Shown here piece by piece: positions 56,496 to 64,000 of a stretch of DNA of 64,000 nucleotides (position 1 is the stretch's first letter; each line of letters begins with the position of its first letter). This stretch comes from Dactylis glomerata. Its lineage: Eukaryota > Streptophyta > Magnoliopsida > Poales > Poaceae. The position numbers and the translations under genes are program-made. The notes under the pieces are model-generated. The model was not told the DNA's origin, did not search any database, and saw only the letters and a list, made by a program, of their open reading frames with translations. The DNA lies in assembly GCA_007115705.1 (NCBI GenBank), contig QXEO01002100.1, forward strand, positions 1,054,001 through 1,118,000. The letters run 5' to 3'.

Positions 56496-58221
56496 TGAAG
56501 GGAATCGTAGCATAGTAAATCAAAAAATTTCCTACGCAGCGAACAAGAAAGCCAAGATCTAATCTAGGAGATGTAATCAACGAGAGAGGTAGATGAGATC
56601 TTCATACCCTTGAAGATATCGCACAGCGGAAACGTTCAATAGAACGTGGTTGACGTAGTCGTACTCGCCGTCTCCTCCTCGCGATCCGATCCGATCCTAC
56701 GCCGCAAGTGGCGGCGCCTCCGAGAGTTGCACACGTGCGGTGCAGCGACGTCTCCTCCTTCCTTGGTCCAGCAAGTATGGTGGAGAGATAGATTGGATCA
56801 GCAGCACGACGGCGTGGTGCTTATGGTGGAGAGTTTCTGCGGCAGGGCTTCGCCTACGCACAGTCGCGAGAGAGAGAGGTGGAGGGGCAGCAATTGGCCG
56901 GAGGCTAGGGTTGGAGTGGGAGGGGGCTGCGCCCCTGCCCCCCCTTATATGGGGGGCAGGCCGGCTGCCTTGGCCCCTCCTCCAAGCCCTAGGGCGGCGG
57001 CCAGGGGGGGAAGAGTAGGGGGCAAGTCTTCCCCCCCCCCTTCTGGAAGGTTCCCCTAGGGTTTCCCCTAGGGCTGGCCGGCTGGGCCTTTGGGGCCTTG
57101 TGCGCCTGGCCCAAAGTGGCCAGGGCACTTCCCCTTAGGCCCACGCAGGCCTCCGACAAGTGGGCCCACGTTGGTCCCACTCCGGAACCTTCTAGAACCT
57201 TCCGGTACAATACCGATAAACTCCGAAACGATTCCGGAATCCAAAAATTGCTTTCCTTTATATGAATCTTATTCTCCGGACCATTCCGGAACCTCTCGTG
57301 ATGTCCTGGATCTCATCCGAGACTCCGAACTAAAACTCATAAACCAATTATCCATTCTATCCTAGCATCGATGCACGTTAAGTGTGTGACCCTACGGGTT
57401 CGAGAATATGCATACATGATCTTCTATCAATAATCAATAGCGGGATCTGGAAACCCATATTGACTCCCACATATTCATCGATGATCATATCGGATGAACC
57501 ACGATGTCAGGATTCAATTAATCCCGTATATGTATTCCCTTCGTCACACGATATTTTACTCGCCCGAGATTTGATCGTCGGTATCACCATACCTAGTTCA
57601 ATCTCGTTCACAGCAAGTACTTTACTCGTTCCGTAATCCGATATCACTTCGTGATTAACTCCTTAACCACATGCTTGCAAGCGGTGTTGATATCGATTAC
57701 CGAGTGGGCCCGAAGTATATCTCTCCGACTTGGGAGGGACAAATTCCATCTCGATACATACAACCCAACAAGTACTTTCCGATCACCTGAGAGACACCTT
57801 TATTATCGCCCTCACATAGGATGACGTTTGATGACCTCAAAGCTTTCTTCCGATACTAGGGAGTTGTATTATCTCATGATCTAAGGAATACAATACATGA
57901 CATAAGAAAAGCTTCGCAAAGATGAACACGATGACACGATCTAATTGCTCTGCTTTATTTGGGTCTGTCCATCACACCATTCTCCTAATGATATGATCTC
58001 ATTATTAATTGACAACTCATGTCTATGGTTAGGAAACCTTAACCATCATTAATCAATGAGCTAGTCCATAGAGGCGTACTAGGGACACGGTGTTGTTCAT
58101 AAACCACACAAGTATTAAAGTTTCCGCTTAATACAATTCTAGCATGGAATATAAACATTATTATGAACAAGAATTATAATAATAACATCTTTATTATTGC
58201 CTTTAGGGCATAATTCCAACA
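56496..58221 (-). repeat. Element E 3' LTR (left copy)
   Basis: 1726 bp from tgaagggaatcg to attccaaca on the plus strand. Confidence 0.93.
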
Positions 58222-58234
58222 GTCTCCCACTTGC
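58222..58234 (-). other. Element E polypurine tract
   Basis: On the minus strand GCAAGTGGGAGAC directly precedes the 3' LTR, the standard tract of Angela/BARE-type elements. Confidence 0.85.
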
Positions 58235-58249
58235 ACTAGAGTCAATAAT

Positions 58250-61200
58250 CTAGTTTACATCTGGCAACAATCTAACACCCATGGCATTAAGGTGCTGATC
58301 ATGTTTTGCTCGTGGAAGAGGTTTAGTCAACGGATCTGCGACATTCAGATCCGTATGTACTTTGCTAATCTTCAGATCTCCATCTGCTATATAATCTCGA
58401 ATTATATGGAACCGGCGGTTGATGTGCTTAGTCTTTGGATGATATCTTGGTTCCTTAGCCAGTGCTATGGCGCCAGTGTTGTCACACAATATCTCCAGTG
58501 GGTCCAAGGCATTTGGAACCACACCAAGCTCAGTGATGAAGTTTCTGATCCAAACTCCTTCACTTGATGCTTCCGAAGCAGCCATGTATTCCGCTTCTGT
58601 TGTAGATCCCGCGATCACGCTTTGCTTGCAGCTTCTCCAGCTCACAGCTCCACCATTCAAAATATAAACGTATCCTGTCTGAGATTTAGAATCATCCGGG
58701 TCGGTGTCGAAGCTAGCGTCGACGTAACCTTTTACGACGAGCTCCTCATCACCTCCATAGACCAAGAACATTTCTTTAGTCCTATTTAAATACTTTAGGA
58801 TGTTCTTTACGGCTGTCCAGTGTTCCACTCCTGGATCACTTTGATATCTGCTCGTCAAACTAAGAGCATTGGACACATCCGGTCTAGTACACAGCATGGC
58901 ATACATGATAGAACCTATGGCCGAGGCATATGGCACTTTGCTCATAGTTTCTCTATCTTTTACCGTAGCTGGACACTGAGCCTTGCTCAATATCTTACCT
59001 GACAACATGGGCAATGAACCTTTCTTTGCTTTATCCATTCTGAACCTCTTCAGAACTTTGTCCAGGTATGTACTTTGGCTTAAAGGTATTAGGCGTCTTT
59101 CTCTATCTCTATAGATTTTGATGCCTAATATATAAGCAGCTTCTCCTAGGTCTTTCATTGAAAAACATTTATTCAAATAACTCTTCACATCGTTAAGCAT
59201 ATCGATGTCATTTCTAATAATCAATATGTCATCCACATATAGTACTAAAAATGTCACCGAGCTCCCACTCACTTTCTTGTAGATACAAGCTTCGTAGCAA
59301 TTTGGAACAAATCCAAAACTCTTGATCACTTGATCAAAACGAAGGTTCCAACTCCGAGATGCTTGCTTCAGTCCATAAATGGAACGCTGAAGTTTGCACA
59401 CTTTATTAGCATCCTTAGGATCGACAAAACCTTCGGGCTGCATCATATACAACTCTTCATCAATGTTGCCATTGAGGAACGCAGTCTTGACATCCATCTG
59501 CCATATTTCATAATCATGAAATGCAGCAATTGCTAATAAAATCCGAATGGACTTAAACATCGCTACGGGAGAGAAAGTCTCATCGTAGTCAACACCTTGA
59601 ACTTGTCGAAAACCTTTTGCGACAAGCCGAGCTTTATAGACAGTAACATTACCATCCGCGTCCGTTTTCTTCTTGAAAATCCATTTGCACTCAACGGCCT
59701 TACGGTCGCTCGGAGGGTCCACCAAAGTCCACACTTGGTTTTCGCTCATGGATCCCAATTCGGATTTCATGGCCTCTAGCCATTTTTCAGAGTCTGGGCT
59801 CATCATCGCTTCCTCATAGTTCGCAGGTTCACTGTTGTCTAACAACAAGACTGTTAAGACAGGGTTACCGTACCATTCAGGAGTGGCACGTGACCTTGTC
59901 GACCTGCGAAGTTCAGTAGTAGCATCGTTCGAAGTTTCATGATCTTTATCATTAGCTTCCTCTCTTGTTGGTGCAGACGGCACCGGAACAACTTCAGGTG
60001 GTGCGCTACTCTCCAACTCGAGAGAAGGTTCAATAACCTCGTCTAGCTCTACCTTCCTTCCACTCACTTCTTTCGAGAGAAACTCCTTCTCAAGAAAGGA
60101 TCCATTCTTTGCAACAAACACTTTGCCTTCGGATCTGTGGTAGAAGGTATACCCAATCGTTTCCTTAGGGTATCCTATGAAGACGCATTTCTCCGCTTTG
60201 GGTTCGAGCTTGTCCGGCATCAACTTCTTGACGTAAGCTTCGCATCCCCAAACTTTAAGAAACGACAACTTAGGTTTAGCACCAAACCATAGTTCATACG
60301 GTGTCGTCTCAACGGATTTAGATGGTGCCCTATTTAAAGTGAATGCAGCGGTTTCTAATGCATAACCCCAAAATGATAACGGCAAATCTGTAAGAGACAT
60401 CATTGATCGCACCATATCTAATAGAGTTCGATTCCGGCGTTCAGACACACCATTGCGCTGTGGTGTTCCGGGTGGCGTGAGTTGCGAAACAATTCCGCTT
60501 GCTTTAAGATGCGTGAGAAAATCATAACTCAAATACTCACCTCCACGATCGGATCGTAGAAATTTAATTTTCCTGTTACGATGGTTTTCCACTTCATTCT
60601 GAAATTCTTTGAACTTTTCAAATGTTTCAGATTTATGTTTCATTAAATAGATATACCCATATCTACTTAAGTCATCAGTAAAAGTGAGAAAATAGCGATA
60701 TCCACCGCGCGTCGAAACACTCATTGGTCCGCACACATCGGTATGTATGATTTCCAACAAGTCCGTTGCTCGCTCCATTATTCCGGAGAACGGGGTTTTG
60801 ATCATCTTGCCCATGAGGCACGGTTCGCACGTGTCAAATGATTCAAAATCAAGAGACTCCAAAAGTCCATCAGAATGGAGTTTCTTCATGCGTTTTACAC
60901 CAATATGACCTAGACGGCAGTGCCACAAATAAGTTGGATTATCACTATCTACTTTGCATCTTTTAGCCTCAATGTTATGGATGTGTGTTTCATTGCTTTC
61001 GAGATTCAGAAGAAATAAACCATTCACAACTGGTGCATGACCATAAAAGATGTTATTCATATAAATAGAACAACCATTATTCTCAGATTTAAATGAATAA
61101 CCGTCTTGCAATAAACACGATCCAGATATAATGTTCATGCTCAACGCAGGCACATAATAACACTTATTAAGGTTTAAAACTAATCCCGAAGGTAAAACTA

Positions 61201-62233
61201 AGGAGAGCGTGCCGACGGCCATCACATCAACTTTTGATCCATTGCCAACGTGCATCGTCACCTCATCTCTTGCTAGCCGCCGTCTATTCCGTAGCTCCTG
61301 TTTCGAGTTACAAATATTAGCAACTGAACCAGTATCATATACCCAGGCACTACAACGAGCGCTAGTAAGGTAGACATCAATAACATGTATATCAAATATA
61401 CCTTTGATGGTGCCAGCCTTCTTGTCCGCTAAGTACTTCGGACAGTTGCGCTTCCAGTGACCCTTGACCTTGCAATAGAAGCACTCAGTGTCTGGCTTAG
61501 GTCCAGACTTGAGCTTCTTCTCAACAGGGGCAACGCGCTTGCCGCTGCCTTTCTTGAAAGATCCCTTTGCTTCCTTAGCTTTCTTAAAGCTAGTGGTCTT
61601 GTTGACCATCAACACATGATTATCTTTCTTGATATCCACCTCCGCAGCTTTCAGCTTAGCGAAGAGCTCAGTGATCGTATCAGTGGAACCAATTTGATTG
61701 TGAGTAACTACAAAGCCTTTGTAGCTAGGAGGGAGTGATTGCAGAACTCTGTCAATCTTGAGCTCCTCTGGAATCTTGCAGTCCAGTTGCTCAAGGCGTT
61801 GAGTGTAGCCCGACATCTTAATGGCGTGCTCACTAACGGAACTCCCTTCCTCCATTTTGCAGTTAAAGAACTTCTCAGAGATCGCATATCTCTCAGAACG
61901 GGCCTGAGTCTGAAACATCGTTTTTAGTTCCTCAAGTATCTCAAAAGGCCCGCGGAACTCCTCAAAACGATTTTGAAGTTCCGGTTCCATAGCAAACAAC
62001 ATGGTACTCTTAATCACTCCATAATCATCTTTGCGTGACTGATAAACAGCTTTTTCATCAGCCGACGCATCAGTAGCAGGGGCGTCACCTAGCGCTTTCT
62101 CAAGTACATAGGCTTTTTGTCCGCCAGCGAGAATGATTCTTAGATTGCGGAACCAGTTGGTGAAGTTAGACCCATTGTTCTTAAGCTTTTCTTTCTCAGC
62201 AAAAACGTTGAAGTTGAAGTTGGACTTAGCCAT
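58250..62233 (-). CDS. gag-pol: Gag-Pol polyprotein of element E (1327 aa)
   Basis: An uninterrupted Copia polyprotein with integrase before reverse transcriptase. Gag occupies about residues 1-240, with a CCHC knuckle at C251, C254, H259 and C264. Protease has DTGS at D300. Integrase has an HHCC finger (CRLGHIGVKRMKK to CEPCLMGK) and catalytic motifs HTDVCGP, SDRGGEY and SERRNRTLLD. Reverse transcriptase runs from about residue 830 with QMDVKTAFLNG and the YVDD active site at D1001-D1002. RNase H shows GYVDASFDTDPDD and STTEAEYMAA. The frame starts at an ATG about 1.2 kb inside the 5' LTR and stops 28 bases before the LTR. All catalytic residues looked for are present; no break was seen. One position near the RT core is unusual: IRND where IGND is common. 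Confidence 0.95.
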   Translation of the reverse strand: MAKSNFNFNVFAEKEKLKNNGSNFTNWFRNLRIILAGGQKAYVLEKALGDAPATDASADEKAVYQSRKDDYGVIKSTMLFAMEPELQNRFEEFRGPFEILEELKTMFQTQARSERYAISEKFFNCKMEEGSSVSEHAIKMSGYTQRLEQLDCKIPEELKIDRVLQSLPPSYKGFVVTHNQIGSTDTITELFAKLKAAEVDIKKDNHVLMVNKTTSFKKAKEAKGSFKKGSGKRVAPVEKKLKSGPKPDTECFYCKVKGHWKRNCPKYLADKKAGTIKGIFDIHVIDVYLTSARCSAWVYDTGSVANICNSKQELRNRRRLARDEVTMHVGNGSKVDVMAVGTLSLVLPSGLVLNLNKCYYVPALSMNIISGSCLLQDGYSFKSENNGCSIYMNNIFYGHAPVVNGLFLLNLESNETHIHNIEAKRCKVDSDNPTYLWHCRLGHIGVKRMKKLHSDGLLESLDFESFDTCEPCLMGKMIKTPFSGIMERATDLLEIIHTDVCGPMSVSTRGGYRYFLTFTDDLSRYGYIYLMKHKSETFEKFKEFQNEVENHRNRKIKFLRSDRGGEYLSYDFLTHLKASGIVSQLTPPGTPQRNGVSERRNRTLLDMVRSMMSLTDLPLSFWGYALETAAFTLNRAPSKSVETTPYELWFGAKPKLSFLKVWGCEAYVKKLMPDKLEPKAEKCVFIGYPKETIGYTFYHRSEGKVFVAKNGSFLEKEFLSKEVSGRKVELDEVIEPSLELESSAPPEVVPVPSAPTREEANDKDHETSNDATTELRRSTRSRATPEWYGNPVLTVLLLDNSEPANYEEAMMSPDSEKWLEAMKSELGSMSENQVWTLVDPPSDRKAVECKWIFKKKTDADGNVTVYKARLVAKGFRQVQGVDYDETFSPVAMFKSIRILLAIAAFHDYEIWQMDVKTAFLNGNIDEELYMMQPEGFVDPKDANKVCKLQRSIYGLKQASRSWNLRFDQVIKSFGFVPNCYEACIYKKVSGSSVTFLVLYVDDILIIRNDIDMLNDVKSYLNKCFSMKDLGEAAYILGIKIYRDRERRLIPLSQSTYLDKVLKRFRMDKAKKGSLPMLSGKILSKAQCPATVKDRETMSKVPYASAIGSIMYAMLCTRPDVSNALSLTSRYQSDPGVEHWTAVKNILKYLNRTKEMFLVYGGDEELVVKGYVDASFDTDPDDSKSQTGYVYILNGGAVSWRSCKQSVIAGSTTEAEYMAASEASSEGVWIRNFITELGVVPNALDPLEILCDNTGAIALAKEPRYHPKTKHINRRFHIIRDYIADGDLKISKVHTDLNVADPLTKPLPRAKHDQHLNAMGVRLLPDVN

Positions 62234-63443
62234 TTGATCTACAAAATTTGCAAGTACAATTTAGACTATGTTCATGATAACTAGTTCAGCTTAATCAAAT
62301 TACTAGATGAACTCCCACTAAATTCAACATCCCTCAAGTTGTTTAGTGAACACGATCCAAATTCACCACACCTAATCCGATCTTCACGAGAAGAGATGTG
62401 GTTTCAATGGTGGACAACTCAGTGTCGATCATATCATTCATATGACTCATGTTTAACCTTTCGGTTCATGTGTTCCGAGGCCATGTCTGTACATGCTAGG
62501 CTCTTCAAGTCAAACCCAAGTATTTCCGCGTGTGCAAAACTGGCTTGCACCCGTTGTATGTGAACGTAGAGTTTATAGCACCCGATCATCACGAGGTGCT
62601 TGAAAACGACGAACTTTTGCAACGGCGCATATGAGGGGAGAACACAATTTTATCTTGATCTTTAAGTGAGGAATCATCTTATAATGCTACCGTCGCGATC
62701 TAAGCATAAAAAGATACATAAAATGATAAACATCACATGCATATAATTTTATGTGACATGGTATAGCCAATCTCCGCGCCATGATCTCCATCTTGTGCGC
62801 GCCGGCATGATCTCCATCACTCCACCATGATTGTCTCCACCACGAATAGCAACTACAACTATTGCTAACTACTTAGCGATAAAGTAAAGCTATTACATGG
62901 CGTATAATAAGTTGACACGCAGGTCATACACAATTATAAAGACAACCATATGGCTCCTGCCGGTTGTGAACTCATCGACATGCAAGTCGTGAAAGATTAC
63001 AAAACATGATCATTGCATACAACTCAATTCATACACATCATGTCTTGGGCCATACCATATCACAAAACACTCCCTGCAAAAACAAGTTAGACGCCTCTAC
63101 TTTGTTGTTGCATGTTTTACGTGGCTTATGGGAGTAGCAAGTTAAGAACGATTCTTACCTACGGAAAGCCACAACGGTGATATTATGGTTGCTAACATCC
63201 GATGTAAGTCCCATGACTACTATAGTGAGAGAAACTGGCATCCACCAGCCGCATGTGTGGAACAAGCCACACGTCAAGTGCGGAGCCGGTCTCGTGAACG
63301 CGGTCGCGTAAAGTTGGCCTGGACCGCTTCGATCTCACTATACCGCGCCATAAGAAATACACAACAAGAAGTTTGCAACAGAAAACATCAACGCCCGCAA
63401 CCAGCATGTTGCGTTCTACTCGTGAAACACATCTACGCATAAA
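62234..63443 (-). other. Element E 5' untranslated leader
   Basis: About 1.2 kb between the primer binding site and the polyprotein ATG, without a long frame. Long leaders with packaging and dimerisation signals are usual for BARE-type elements. Confidence 0.7.
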
Positions 63444-63459
63444 CCTGGCTCTGATACCA
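63444..63459 (-). other. Element E primer binding site (tRNA-Met)
   Basis: On the minus strand TGGTATCAGAGCCAGG, one base from the LTR end. Confidence 0.93.
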
Positions 63460-63460
63460 C

Positions 63461-64000
63461 TGAAGGGAATCGTAGCATAGTAAATCAAAAAATTTCCTAC
63501 GCAGCGAACAAGAAAGCCAAGATCTAATCTAGGAGATGTAATCAACGAGAGAGGTAGATGAGATCTTCATACCCTTGAAGATATCGCACAGTGGAAACGT
63601 TCAATAGAACGTGGTTGACGTAGTCGTACTCGCCGTCTCCTCCTCGCGATCCGATCTGATCCTACGCCGCAAGTGGCGGCGCCTCCGAGAGTTGCACACG
63701 TGCGGTGCAGCGACGTCTCCTCCTTCCTTGGTCCAGCAAGTATGGTGGAGAGATAGATTGGATCAGCAGCACGACGGCGTGGTGCTTATGGTGGAGAGTT
63801 TCTGCGGCAGGGCTTCGCCTACGCACAGTCGCGAGAGAGAGAGGTGGAGGGGCAGCAATTGGCCGGAGGCTAGGGTTGGAGTGGGAGGGGGCTGCGCCCC
63901 TGCCCCCCCCTTATATGGGGGGCAGGCCGGCTGCCTTGGCCCCTCCTCCAAGCCCTAGGGCGGCGGCCAGGGGGGGAAGAGTAGGGGGCAAGTCTTCCCC
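63461..64000 (-). repeat. Element E 5' LTR (right copy), cut by the window end
   Basis: 540 bp seen, matching 56496-57034 nearly exactly. The remaining ~1190 bp lie outside the window. Confidence 0.92.

Larger units (their letters stand above)
56496..64000 (-). mobile_element. LTR retrotransposon E, Ty1/Copia (Angela/BARE-like), right end outside the window
   Basis: The left (3') LTR is complete at 56496-58221. A full-length Copia polyprotein reads on the minus strand at 62233-58250, the tRNA-Met primer site is at 63444-63459, and the right (5') LTR starts at 63461 and leaves the window. Read on the minus strand the LTR starts TGTTGGAATTATGCCCTAAA, the familiar start of Angela/BARE/WIS-type cereal elements. 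The 540 bp of overlapping LTR differ at about two substitutions and one C-run length, so the insertion is young and probably competent. Confidence 0.93.

Noticed and set aside
56646..57365. Open frames in the E LTR (also 63611-63958)
   Set aside because: They lie within LTR sequence, are GC rich, and occur in both LTR copies on both strands.

Overview
This window is plant nuclear DNA, almost certainly from a large-genome grass and probably a Pooideae cereal or relative (Triticeae or Aveneae type). It contains spliceosomal GT-AG introns, complete LTR retrotransposons of grass-type families with tRNA-Asp and tRNA-Met primer binding sites, a DUF1618 protein (a grass-expanded family), and small low-copy genes separated by repeats. 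No bacterial or phage signal, CRISPR array, rRNA or tRNA gene was seen. About two thirds of the window is LTR retrotransposon.

Layout. 1-3.9 kb holds a frameshifted DUF1618 gene (minus) with a 51-bp minisatellite in its 5' part. 4.0-12.4 kb is retrotransposon A: minus strand, non-autonomous Gypsy type, 1537-bp LTRs, TSD GCGCT. It splits a small host reading frame whose halves lie at 3936-4009 and 12369-12863. 13.0-16.6 kb holds two degraded B3-domain (REM-like) genes arranged tail to tail, the plus-strand one preceded by a ~440-480 bp tandem repeat. 16.6-29.6 kb is retrotransposon D, an intact plus-strand Ty3/Gypsy chromovirus of Tekay/Del type with 3584-bp LTRs, TSD GATAG, an extra 260-aa ORF and a 1492-aa Gag-Pol. 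It sits inside an exon of the minus-strand B3 gene, whose 5' part lies at 29603-29860 and perhaps further. 29.9-34.9 kb is a gene island of three minus-strand genes: a proline-rich/acidic 234-aa protein, a two-exon 207-aa protein, and a two-exon 226-aa zf-XS zinc finger protein. 34.9-41.7 kb is retrotransposon B (minus, same superfamily as A, 1631-bp LTRs, TSD GGGTG). 42.7-51.0 kb is a ~665-bp tandem repeat array interrupted by retrotransposon C (plus, same superfamily as A), whose 3' LTR is cut off and fused to the array. 51.7-56.1 kb is a second gene island: a coiled-coil gene with three in-frame TAG codons (plus), a GRF zinc finger gene (minus) and a two-exon 361-aa gene (minus). 56.5-64.0 kb is retrotransposon E, a minus-strand Ty1/Copia element of the Angela/BARE style with a complete 1327-aa polyprotein. 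Its 5' LTR runs off the right end of the window.

How it fits together. The four elements that keep recognisable insertion sites in host DNA (A, B, D, E) lie inside genes or within about 420 bp upstream of a start codon. D and A look very young: I counted roughly 8 differences in 3584 bp and 7 in 1537 bp by eye. B is clearly older. A, B and C carry no pol and must depend on an enzyme source elsewhere; B and C also share a deletion that removes the capsid and zinc-knuckle part of the A-type Gag. I found no convincing new defence-like or enzymatic system. The most unusual items are the extra upstream ORF of D with splice-acceptor-like sequences in front of both ORFs, the triple-TAG coiled-coil gene, the Gag-core-less A-family subgroup, and the satellite relatives found both in an array and upstream of B3 exons.
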